From contig JAEWFG010000066.1 of the NCBI GenBank assembly GCA_023388935.1, positions 1 through 5,227 on the forward strand: a DNA stretch of 5,227 nt. Direction: 5' to 3'. The position numbers were made by a program, and so were the translations under genes. The DNA comes from Pseudomonadota bacterium (GTDB lineage Bacteria > Pseudomonadota > Alphaproteobacteria > Rhizobiales > Xanthobacteraceae). Below are positions 1 to 4,745 of the stretch, piece by piece (within the stretch, counting starts at the first letter, position 1; every line of letters starts with the position of its first letter). The notes below the pieces were generated by a model. That model was not told where the DNA came from. It did not search any database and was given only the letters and a program-made list of their open reading frames with translations.

Positions 1-119
1 GGCGGGGCTCCGACCGGAGGACCGCCGATGGGTGGTGGAGGCAATTGAGCCTGCGCGGCGCTCGAGAGAAAATAAAGTGCTGCGCTGACGGCCAGCAGTA
101 ACCGGCTCTTCAATGGCAT
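1..119 (-). CDS. Secreted Pro-rich protein, N-terminal part only (cut by window edge)
   Basis: The minus strand opens at an ATG (117-119) preceded by GGAG six bases upstream, a good ribosome binding site. About 39 codons are visible before the window ends. Residues 1-24 form a typical signal peptide: a basic start (MPLKSR), a hydrophobic core, then SSAAQA as a likely signal peptidase I site. The mature part begins QLPPPPIGGPPVGAP, so it is Pro/Gly-rich and probably periplasmic or outer-membrane associated. The start lies only 13 bases after the stop of the RND permease fragment on the same strand, so the two were probably one transcript. The family cannot be named from this much sequence. Confidence is good that it is a real gene and low for any function. 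Confidence 0.6.
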   Translation of the reverse strand, partial: MPLKSRLLLAVSAALYFLSSAAQAQLPPPPIGGPPVGAP

Positions 120-132
120 CGTAATCTCCGTC

Positions 133-345
133 CTAGATTTGCGTTTCGAGCAGCGGCTGCGGCTCGCGATTTGCAACGATCTGCCCCGGCGGCGTCTCGT
201 GATATGGCGCCTCCTCTTTGCCCGCCGGCGGCTCGTCCTCGTGGTCGGGATGGATTCTGAACCACGCCACATACAGCGCCGGCAGGAACAGGAGCGTCAG
301 CAGCGTGCCGACGATGATGCCGCCCATCATGGCGTAGGCCATCGG
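133..345 (-). pseudogene. RND efflux permease, C-terminal remnant
   Basis: The reading frame ending at TAG (133-135, minus) begins PMAYAMMGGIIVGTLLTLLF and runs on to LPALYVAWFR. This is the hallmark last transmembrane helix of inner-membrane RND pumps (AcrB/HAE/HME type), which use proton influx to drive drug or metal export. A charged cytoplasmic tail of about 40 residues (DHEDEPPAGKEE...) follows. RND permeases are usually over 1000 residues; only about 70 remain. Upstream of the conserved Pro (343-345) the same frame stays open to about 417 but turns Arg-rich and no longer resembles an RND protein, so the homology breaks near 345. The Met at 340-342 is an internal residue, not a start. 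The identification rests on the helix motif and is firm; substrate is unknown. Confidence 0.7.
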
Positions 346-365
346 TCGATCACCCCGCCGGCACC

Positions 366-524
366 GTGTCGCTGCAGAAGATCGATGCCGTCGCCGACCA
401 GGCCGGAATTCGCGTCACGGGCGGACTAGCTCCCGGGGCCGGGCTTGTGGTCGCCATTGCCATTCCCCTGGTGCTTGCCATCACCTTCGTGGTGATGGCT
501 AGTAACCCATCCGAATATTGGTAG
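366..524 (+). pseudogene. Possible RND permease internal fragment (plus strand)
   Basis: A plus-strand frame from GTG 366 to TAG 522-524 encodes 52 residues. Residues 25-44, AGLVVAIAIPLVLAITFVVM, closely match the stretch after the first periplasmic domain of many RND permeases (typically W-R-T/A-G-hydrophobic-IPLVLAITFVVM, transmembrane helix 2). The preceding part (VSLQKIDAVADQAGIRVTGG) does not align with that family in my memory, and the sequence stops after ASNPSEYW. No convincing ribosome site precedes the GTG and the frame is open a little further left. I read this as a gene scrap, opposite in orientation to the RND C-terminus next to it. It could instead be the tail of an unrelated one-helix membrane protein. 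Confidence 0.35.
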
Positions 525-723
525 CGCCTGATGATCACGTCTCGATCATGATTCTCGCCGGCGCGATTGTGCCCTCCGCGAACATATCCACAAGTCTCCA
601 TGCGAGGCCGAGCTAGCCGCCGCTACGCAACCTCGATGACCGCCGCTGCCCGGCGCAGCGGACCGAGACTTCCCGAAGCCGCGGCGATCGAAATAGGAGA
701 CACATCCGTCGCAGCCTCGAATA

Positions 724-748
724 GGAACGACCGCATTCGCCATCCGTT
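724..748 (+). promoter_or_regulatory. EcfG-type general stress promoter of the PRC-barrel gene
   Basis: GGAAC at 724-728 and CGTT at 745-748 are separated by exactly 16 bases, matching the known consensus for the alphaproteobacterial general stress sigma factor (EcfG/RpoE2/SigT). Transcription should start near 755, giving a leader of about 20 bases that contains TAAGGAGG (763-770) before the ATG at 777. Spacing, strand and position all fit. Confidence 0.75.
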
Positions 749-776
749 TGATCATCTCAACCTAAGGAGGATCTTC

Positions 777-1133
777 ATGGAAGAACAGCGAGAGACTGGT
801 AGCCTGATCGGCAGCGACAAGGTGGAAGGGACGGCTGTCTACGGCGCAAATGATACGAAGGTCGGATCGATTGACCGTGTGATGATCGACAAGGTCAGCG
901 GCAAGGTATCCTACGCAGTACTCAGCTTTGGCGGTTTTCTCGGCATCGGTGACGACCACTATCCCCTGCCCTGGCAGTCGCTGAAATACGACACAGGATT
1001 AGGCGGCTACCGCACCAACATCACTGAGCAGCAGCTCCAAGGGGCGCCCAAGTACGGCGCAGGGTCGAACTGGGACTGGCAGGACACCGGTCGGATGCGT
1101 TCCGTCAACGACTACTACGGCGTCCCGTTCTGA
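777..1133 (+). CDS. PRC-barrel domain protein, probable stress gene
   Basis: A 118-residue protein starting at ATG 777, fixed by a near-perfect Shine-Dalgarno (TAAGGAGG) six bases upstream. The PRC-barrel fold covers roughly residues 8-85: GSLIGSDKVEGTAVYG, then VGSIDRVMIDKVSGKVSYAV, then FGGFLGIGDDHYPLPW, the classic run of small beta strands ending in a Pro-Leu-Pro-Trp turn. The C-terminal tail (about residues 90-118) is Trp/Tyr/Asn-rich and lacks a membrane helix or signal peptide, so the protein is probably cytoplasmic. PRC-barrels serve as adaptor or RNA/protein-binding modules; stand-alone short ones are common in Rhizobiales and their role is mostly unknown. The EcfG-type promoter directly upstream suggests induction by starvation, desiccation, heat or oxidative stress. 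The gene looks intact. Confidence 0.92.
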   Translation: MEEQRETGSLIGSDKVEGTAVYGANDTKVGSIDRVMIDKVSGKVSYAVLSFGGFLGIGDDHYPLPWQSLKYDTGLGGYRTNITEQQLQGAPKYGAGSNWDWQDTGRMRSVNDYYGVPF

Positions 1134-1145
1134 AGCTTGACACGT

Positions 1146-1187
1146 AGGGCGGCTGAGGTGGGTGTCATGCCCTGGCTTGGCCGCCCT
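1146..1187 (+). terminator. Possible stem-loop after the PRC-barrel gene
   Basis: AGGGCGGC (1146-1153) and GCCGCCCT (1180-1187) form a perfect 8-bp stem around a 26-base loop, starting 12 bases after the PRC-barrel stop. There is no T-run, so it may be a transcript-stabilising or attenuating hairpin rather than a true terminator, and the next gene could still be cotranscribed. Confidence 0.3.
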
Positions 1188-1226
1188 CGTCCATGCCCCA
1201 GTCTCGGTGACTCTGGGAGAAGTGGC

Positions 1227-1472
1227 GTGCACAGAACGCTGGTTTCGAAGGCGCAGCTCGAACTCATCGCCCTCAAGGAAATCCGGACTTTTCCAGGCTG
1301 CGAATACGTCCTTTCCGTCGAGGTCGAATTCCAACCCGACCGTGCGAGCGATACAAATTGGACGCTCTGCATTATGGCGAAAGATGGCGCTGACCTCGAG
1401 CGTATTGATTCCGCGGCGCGGACGATCAGTGATCGCCTGAAGCTGAGATATAACCTTCAAAGCGGATTTTGA
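1227..1472 (+). CDS. Conserved-looking hypothetical protein, 81 residues
   Basis: I chose GTG 1227 because GGGAGA lies six bases upstream and the protein becomes convincingly coding from there (VHRTLVSKAQLELIALKEIR). The longer frame back to ATG 1137 overlaps the hairpin and looks noncoding. The protein has no signal peptide or membrane helix. It alternates an N-terminal helix, two beta strands (VLSVEVEFQ), a central TNWTLCIMAKDGADLERID and a last helix rich in Arg/Lys (ARTISDRLKLRYNL). It follows the PRC-barrel gene by 93 bases on the same strand and may share its transcript. I do not recognise the family. Codon use matches the neighbours, supporting a real gene. Confidence 0.65.
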   Translation: MHRTLVSKAQLELIALKEIRTFPGCEYVLSVEVEFQPDRASDTNWTLCIMAKDGADLERIDSAARTISDRLKLRYNLQSGF

Positions 1473-1539
1473 GGGGCCGGCACTCCCGTGAGCACGGCTG
1501 GTTGGTTACCAATGGCGAGTGCCCGACAGTTCACGTTCC

Positions 1540-1570
1540 GCGGGCAGCCAACCCTTGAGGTTAGGCCCGC
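1540..1570. terminator. Hairpin between convergent genes, possible two-way terminator
   Basis: GCGGGC (1540-1545) pairs with GCCCGC (1565-1570), and AACC/GGTT inside extends the fold. It lies between the convergent ends of the 81-residue gene (1472) and the 63-residue minus-strand gene, whose stop codon (1561-1563) is inside the hairpin. There is no T-run on either side, so the function is tentative. Confidence 0.3.
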
Positions 1571-1752
1571 ACCTGTGCGGCGCGGGTGAGCAGCGGCACT
1601 GTGCGATCATCGCGCGAGCCGCTGCTGTTGCCGAGCTGACAGCCTGCGGCGCGGCACACTTCAAGGCAGGCTCTTGCGAGCGAGCGCATGCTGGCCTCGC
1701 GGTCGGGCCTCAGCGGAATCGGCAACGGTCGTTCGCACGTGCTGGCAGCCAT
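1561..1752 (-). CDS. Small hypothetical protein, 63 residues
   Basis: The minus-strand ATG (1750-1752) follows a strong GGAGG with a six-base spacer. Most codons end in G or C, as expected for a coding frame in this genome, whereas the overlapping plus-strand frame (1519-1848) has no ribosome site. The protein is polar, with four Cys and a central helix (EASMRSLARACLEVCRAAGC), no signal peptide and no membrane segment. It converges on the 81-residue gene and diverges from the 59-residue gene at 1859, with about 106 bases between start codons that could hold both promoters. I do not recognise the family and see no EcfG-type site ahead of it. Confidence 0.5.
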   Translation of the reverse strand: MAASTCERPLPIPLRPDREASMRSLARACLEVCRAAGCQLGNSSGSRDDRTVPLLTRAAQVRA

Positions 1753-1858
1753 GGCGCGCCTCCTGATCGCATTGGCGTACAGGATATCACAGCGCTGGTT
1801 GGTCAGCGCGTTACGGATAACGGTTTAGTTTCACGGCCTCTGATATGAGGGCGACGTC

Positions 1859-2038
1859 ATGGCAGGCGCAGCCGAGCAAAAATCAGCATACTTCTTGGAT
1901 CTTGAGGATGACGAGGAGGCTCTCCGTGTCGCCCAGGATGTCGCTTCGGCTTTACAATGGGTTCGTGACGATCCGCGACGCCGAGGGTCGGTAGTCGCCG
2001 GTGTTGAGCTAGCCGACATATTTGCGAGGCGACATTGA
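1859..2038 (+). CDS. Small acidic hypothetical protein, 59 residues
   Basis: ATG 1859 to TGA 2036-2038 encodes MAGAAEQKSAYFLDLEDDEE followed by a helix (ALRVAQDVASALQWV), a basic DDPRRRG turn and a C-terminal VVAGVELADIFARRH. GAGGG eight bases upstream is a moderate ribosome site. The acid/base composition, predicted helix and lack of internal stops favour a real small soluble protein over a shadow frame, and the competing minus-strand frame looks unlike a protein. It precedes the DUF6894-like gene by 46 bases on the same strand, but that gene has its own promoter in the gap. The family is not recognised. Confidence 0.5.
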   Translation: MAGAAEQKSAYFLDLEDDEEALRVAQDVASALQWVRDDPRRRGSVVAGVELADIFARRH

Positions 2039-2050
2039 GAGGATTTGCTG

Positions 2051-2076
2051 GGAACTAGCTGCCGCGTCGGCTCGTT
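2051..2076 (+). promoter_or_regulatory. EcfG-type promoter of the DUF6894-like gene
   Basis: GGAAC (2051-2055) and CGTT (2073-2076) are 17 bases apart, the second allowed spacing of the EcfG consensus. Only eight bases separate CGTT from the ATG at 2085, so the transcript would begin at or next to the start codon. Confidence 0.6.
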
Positions 2077-2084
2077 GCGGCAGT

Positions 2085-2347
2085 ATGCCGAGGTACTATT
2101 TTGACATACAAAATGGCAGCCCCTACCGGGACGAGGTCGGTGAGGATTTGCTGGATGACCAAGCGGCCTGGCTAGCTGCAATGAGGCTGGCGCGCGAGAT
2201 CGAGGACGTTCTAAGGCCGAGTGGCACGTGGAATTTGGAAGTCAGAACCAAAAAGAAATCTCAGTCTTCCGTATCGAGATCAGAACGGAATGGCTCGGTG
2301 ACGGGTCGGGCCTGTGCGGTCCCTCGGAGCCGCGTCGTTCCGACTAG
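2085..2347 (+). pseudogene. DUF6894-like stress protein with a -1 frame change
   Basis: ATG 2085 begins MPRYYFDIQNG...DEVGEDL, the signature N-terminus of the small DUF6894-type proteins common in Rhizobiales, followed by a helix (DDQAAWLAAMRLAREIEDVL) and a strand (WNLEVRT). At the A-run 2250-2254 the meaningful frame moves back one base: from GAA 2255 the -1 frame reads EISVFRIEIRTEWLGDG and stops at TAG 2345-2347, giving a usual family-sized product of about 87 residues. The unshifted frame runs on into Ser/Arg-rich nonsense antisense to the next gene. Either one A has been lost or the ribosome slips on C-AAA-AAG. No Shine-Dalgarno precedes the ATG, which fits leaderless initiation from the adjacent EcfG-type promoter. 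Family assignment is from the N-terminal motif; molecular function is unknown. Confidence 0.6.
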
Positions 2348-2426
2348 CCCCGACCAAAGAGGCCCATGGTCAACGTTCACCAGCTCACGAAGCTCTACGC
2401 CCCGCGAAAAGCGCTTATCGCCGCCC

Positions 2427-2681
2427 TCAGTCGTCTCGGTCTCCATTCTTGAGCTGACTATAGTGGTGATCATTGTCTTTGTGACCATAATCTTCGTGAT
2501 AACCACTGTAATCGTGATGGCCCTTACCGCCAGAATAGGCAATGGCCGAAGAAGTCAGACTGGTCGACAGCAGGAGAGTCATCGCTGGCGGTGTCACTGC
2601 TGCGAACTTGCCGCACGCGCCAAGAAATGCACGTCGATCGGTCTCAGCCGATGCGATGCTCGTCGGAGTCCTTGTTGTCAT
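2427..2681 (-). CDS. Small Tat-like secreted His/Asp-rich protein
   Basis: The 84-residue frame starts at ATG 2679-2681 with GGGGA seven bases upstream; an in-frame extension to 2750 exists but lacks a ribosome site. Residues 16-21 read RRAFLG, close to the twin-arginine motif, then a Pro-split hydrophobic stretch (about 26-48) ends in SSAIA, a plausible cleavage site. The mature part of roughly 36 residues is rich in Gly, His, Asp and Tyr (HHDYSGYHEDYGHKDNDHHY), suggesting metal binding or a disordered envelope peptide; that role is inference. RRAFLG-type headers on tiny proteins are familiar in Bradyrhizobium-like genomes. An EcfG-type promoter lies upstream, predicting a leader of about 90 bases. 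The gene converges on the DUF6894-like gene, with about 80 bases between their ends. Confidence 0.75.
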   Translation of the reverse strand: MTTRTPTSIASAETDRRAFLGACGKFAAVTPPAMTLLLSTSLTSSAIAYSGGKGHHDYSGYHEDYGHKDNDHHYSQLKNGDRDD

Positions 2682-2778
2682 GAAAATTTCCCCGCAAGAT
2701 AACAGACCATGTTCCAAAGTATGCGTTCCGCCGGTAAGCATAAACAACATAGGTCAAGGCAGCGGAGCCACCAGCCTT

Positions 2779-2803
2779 AACGTTGAGGCCGTAACGTTGT
2801 TCC
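2779..2803 (-). promoter_or_regulatory. EcfG-type promoter of the Tat-like protein gene
   Basis: On the minus strand GGAAC (2803-2799) and CGTT (2782-2779) are separated by 16 bases. Transcription would start near 2770 and run left into the gene starting at 2681. The match is perfect and correctly oriented; the long leader is the only weak point. Confidence 0.6.
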
Positions 2804-3093
2804 TGGGCGGAAGCCATGGACGCAGCGATCACCGGCATGATGCGAAAAATGCAAAACATCAAATGTGGTCGTGTCGACCGCTACGGGGCAGCCTAAGATA
2901 ATGGCTGGTCGTCCTTGGCGGTGCTGGCGAAGCAAGCTCCTTCTGCCTGTTCTTCGCAATGTGCGGCCGCGCGGCGCTCTAAGGCATCGGCAGGAACAAG
3001 GGCATCACGCTCGGGCTAGTGCACTCCTGAAGCGGCCCTGCACGTGCAGAGAGTACGCCAGTTCGCCCCAGGTGAGACAGAGCGACTGCAGGC
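2804..3093. other. No supported gene; possible scrap of a small membrane protein
   Basis: No start with a good ribosome site and no recognisable family is seen on either strand. One plus-strand frame (2908-3030) reads VVLGGAGEASSFCLFFAMCG, then RAAL, a TAA at 2980-2982, then GIGRNKGITLGLVHS and a stop. It might be the worn remains of a short membrane protein, but it has no start codon and I cannot place it. Confidence 0.2.
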
Positions 3094-3462
3094 ATGAACA
3101 ACGAATAGCGATTTTCAAAATTCGCACGCGGTGCATCAGATCGGGCTGGTCACCCTTGGGCCTTCACACTCGCGGCGGTCTTAGTAGTGCTGTGATTGGT
3201 GGGCGGTCCGATCTTCCGCTTCTCAGACACTTGGCAGCGGGTTATCAACACCATCAGCAGCATCGTGACCTTTTTGATGGTGTTTCTCATCCAAAACACA
3301 CAGAACAGAGACAGCCTTGCCCTACAGCTGAAGCTGGACGAACTCATCGAAGCCACCAACTCCCGCAGAGACGTGATCGGCGTCGAAGAGAAGTCGGAAC
3401 CAGAATTGAAATCAAAGCTGCATGCTGTCCGGGAACATGCCGAAACGCGGCGACCGCGTTGA
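3094..3462 (+). pseudogene. Low-affinity iron permease family gene with two nonsense codons
   Basis: Read from ATG 3094, one frame gives a full-length member (122 codons) of the small low-affinity iron permease family (PF04120), an inner-membrane protein linked to iron or cation handling. Helix 1 is GHPWAFTLAAVLVVL, then LVGGPIFRFSDTWQ, helix 2 INTISSIVTFLMVFLIQNTQ and the family hallmark QNTQNRDSLALQLKLDELI, with an acidic/basic tail. Codon 5 is TAG (3106-3108) and codon 34 is TGA (3193-3195). The second lies where the family usually has Trp, so TGG to TGA is the likely change. Downstream of TGA, TTG 3196 could in theory restart, but without a ribosome site and without helix 1. No promoter was found. 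The identification is firm; inactivation follows from the stops. Confidence 0.85.
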
Positions 3463-3647
3463 ACTTGGACGGCCGCGAAAAAGGGAACGTCCGTTGAAGT
3501 TGATGACCCGAGCGCGGTTATCGCAGGGGGCGGCCTGCCAACAACAAGGCTTCTTCGGATTGAGGTTGATCGTTCCACCGCCGCGGGGCGACCCGCCACA
3601 GCGACCGTTCAACGAGACCGACGCCGACTATGCGTAATATCTTTCTC

Positions 3648-3808
3648 CTATTCCATCGCCTTGGCCAGGTGCTCGTAGAACGCGCTCGCAAGCTGGTGCT
3701 CTCGATGAATTCGCATAGCAGCACCGCTACGGTCTTGTCGTCCATCCCGGCCTCGTCCTGAAACGTGCGTACCAAATCGATCGCTGCCGTCGGTTCTCCA
3801 ACACGCAT
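3648..3808 (-). pseudogene. Frameshifted 53-residue hypothetical gene
   Basis: The minus strand starts at ATG 3806-3808 (CGGAG eight bases upstream) and reads MRVGEPTAAIDLVRTFQDEA, then GMDDKTVAVLLCEFIES. Near 3698 the sensible frame moves back one base and continues HQLASAFYEHLAKAME to TAG 3648-3650. Rejoined, it is a compact 53-residue, mostly helical, soluble protein; unshifted, it continues in Arg/Ser-rich nonsense to 3518. A single lost C (AGC-CAC reduced to AGC-AC) explains the break. Its leader starts near the minus-strand face of the promoter at 3852-3876, so it was probably stress-regulated. The family is not recognised; the join is inferred from coding character alone. Confidence 0.5.
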
Positions 3809-3849
3809 TGTCAACACTCCGTTTTTTTCCTCCCTCTCCTGCGGTAGTA

Positions 3850-3874
3850 GGAACGCCCCAATCCTGTCGGCGTT
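3850..3874 (+). promoter_or_regulatory. EcfG-type promoter of the candidate small RNA
   Basis: GGAAC (3850-3854), 16 bases, CGTT (3871-3874): a perfect consensus match. No credible protein gene follows on the plus strand; instead a highly structured stretch begins at 3883 and ends in an intrinsic terminator, so the product is probably a small RNA. Confidence 0.65.
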
Positions 3875-3876
3875 TC
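3852..3876 (-). promoter_or_regulatory. Opposing EcfG-like promoter for the 53-residue gene
   Basis: Read on the minus strand, the same site gives GAAAC (3876-3872), 16 bases, CGTT (3855-3852), one mismatch from consensus in the -35 box. Transcription would begin near 3843, about 35 bases before the ATG at 3808. Weaker than the plus-strand face. Confidence 0.4.
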
Positions 3877-3881
3877 TCCAG

Positions 3882-3988
3882 CGCCCGCAGGATGGGTGCG
3901 GACCCACTTCCTGCCGGGCGGTATGTGATGTGAGAGCCCCAGACTTGCCCCAGCGCCGTTAGATTCTTCCGGCGCTGGAGCCTCTTTT
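3882..3988 (+). ncRNA. Candidate stress-induced small RNA, about 105 nt
   Basis: The predicted start (8-10 bases after CGTT 3871-3874) falls at the foot of a long nested hairpin: GCCCG (3883-3887) and CAGG (3888-3891) pair with CCTG (3910-3913) and CGGGC (3915-3919), and inside them TGGGT (3893-3897) pairs with ACCCA (3902-3906) around a GCGG loop. A short less structured linker (3920-3949, GTATGTGATGTGAGAGCC...) could be the pairing region, then a 9-bp terminator stem and TCTTTT. Promoter, ordered hairpins and terminator in one direction are the layout of a trans-acting bacterial sRNA. A 13-codon frame (ATG 3892, ending TGA) lies inside and has only a weak ribosome site. No known RNA family is recognised. 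Confidence 0.5.
3950..3988 (+). terminator. Intrinsic terminator
   Basis: CCAGCGCCG (3950-3958) and CGGCGCTGG (3970-3978) form a perfect 9-bp stem with an 11-base loop, followed four bases later by TCTTTT (3983-3988). The T-run is only on the plus strand side, so it ends rightward transcription, consistent with the promoter at 3850. Confidence 0.65.
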
Positions 3989-4090
3989 GCCGGAAGGGCA
4001 ACCGGCTCGCTCGATCAATGCAAGGTGAAGCGGCACGGCCTAGGAACCTTGCGGCTTGTCGCCAATTTTCTTTGTGCCCCCGAGGTCAGT

Positions 4091-4448
4091 TTAGGGTGAG
4101 CCTGCCACAACTCTCTGGAACCATCCCCTCGCTTTGGCTCGGAGCGGATCCGACGCGAGCGCGCCAGCCACCAGTTCGAAGCGGTCGTCGATGCGAGCGG
4201 CGATGCGGTGGACGGCGCCGATGACCATGCCGAGCCGGATACGACCGCGGTCGCCGGCTTCTTTGCTTGCTTCGATAGTCATTTCTTCTCGCTCGGGGGA
4301 TGCCAAGCATCTTGCGGTTCGCTGCCTCGTCCGTGCAGGCGCCTGCAAAATCGTCGAAGGCTTTCTCTGTGACCCGGATGATATGGCTTTTGATGAACTC
4401 AACCCCCTCGCGCGCGCCTTGCTCGGGATGCTTCAGCGCGGAGAAGTT
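4091..4448 (-). pseudogene. Frameshifted hypothetical gene
   Basis: On the minus strand a frame open from 4448 reads LKHPEQGAREGVEFIKSHII, then VTEKAFDDFAGACTDEAANR and KMLGIP; at a run of five Gs on the plus strand (4295-4299) sense moves to the next frame, EREEMTIEASKEAGDRGRIR, then LGMVIGAVHRIAARIDDRFE and a last ALASDPLRAKARGWF to TAA 4091-4093. Removing one base from that run fuses both into a helix-rich soluble protein of about 118 residues. Codons in the second half end strongly in G or C. The N-terminus is missing: the frame meets a stop at 4449-4451 and no ATG lies before 4310. Alternatively the second half alone, from ATG 4280-4282 after GAGAAG, is a 63-residue gene. Family unknown. 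Confidence 0.5.
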
Positions 4449-4479
4449 TCAGGACGTCGTGGTGCGCCGCCTGCACTGC

Positions 4480-4709
4480 TTCTTCCTGTCTGGCACGTTG
4501 GCCATACTCGCCATCGCGCAGATGGGCGTGCACCTGGTATTCTTCCTTCATATCACGACCGGGCCGGACAGCAGCCACATGTCCTGGCGCTCGCGTTTGG
4601 AGTGCTCATCGTGTTCCTGGTTCTCGCAGGGTCGCTCGTGATCATGGCAAACTTGAACGAGAATATGATGGTGCATTCCGAAAGGATGAATTTGCAAATG
4701 CAACGCTGA
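4480..4709 (+). pseudogene. cyoD: Cytochrome o ubiquinol oxidase subunit IV (CyoD) remnant
   Basis: From 4480 the plus strand reads FFLSGTLAILAIAQMGVHLV then FFLHITTGPDSSH; one base is missing near 4579 and the -1 frame continues VLALAFGVLIVFLVLAGSLV, then IMANLNENMM, a short tail and TGA 4707-4709. VQM/AQM-G-VH-FFLH and the closing IM-NLN-NMM are hallmarks of CyoD, the small three-helix subunit of the bo3-type quinol oxidase in the inner membrane. About 76 codons remain of a usual 110-130; helix 1 and the His-rich N-terminus are gone. Left of about 4470 the sequence is the opposing gene. No cyoA, cyoB, cyoC or cyoE is nearby, so this is an orphan scrap, not part of a working oxidase. Confidence 0.82.
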
Positions 4710-4745
4710 AGCTTTTCACTAACACAACCAACGCCCGGAGAAACG

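Noticed and set aside
535..562. ATGATC-N7-GATCAT inverted repeat.
   Set aside because: A six-base repeat without a promoter or gene partner is expected by chance at this length.
2256..2702. Unshifted continuation of the DUF6894-like frame to 2702.
   Set aside because: It is Ser/Arg/Cys-rich, antisense to the Tat-like gene and unlike any protein family; the frame change at 2250-2255 explains it.
2644..2862. Minus-strand frame beginning MMFCIFRIMPVIAASMASA with a signal-peptide look.
   Set aside because: It contains the consensus EcfG promoter at 2779-2803, overlaps the start of the Tat-like gene in another frame, has no ribosome site, and its second half loses coding character. A worn gene is possible but not supported.
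2816..2896. Plus-strand 26-codon frame starting MDAAITGMMRKMQNIK.
   Set aside because: Too short, only a weak ribosome site and no recognisable motif; antisense to the promoter region of the Tat-like gene.
3432..3460. GGAAC and CGTT as a possible fifth EcfG promoter.
   Set aside because: The spacing is 20 bases instead of 16 or 17, and the site lies inside the iron permease frame.
3463..3647. Plus-strand frame reading SVEVDDPSAVIAGGG and a second frame ending NETDADYA.
   Set aside because: Neither has a start codon with a ribosome site, and neither matches a family I know; kept as intergenic.
4425..4551. Minus-strand frame starting MKEEYQVHAHLRDGEYGQ that could be the N-terminus of the 4091-4448 gene.
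   Set aside because: Most of it is antisense to the clearly conserved CyoD segment, so it is more likely a mirror frame. It would also need another frame change near 4455. It remains an open alternative.
4134..4580. Long plus-strand frame leading into the CyoD C-terminus.
   Set aside because: Left of the frame change it is antisense to a minus-strand frame with better codon statistics, and its sequence is low in coding character; only the part after about 4581 is CyoD.
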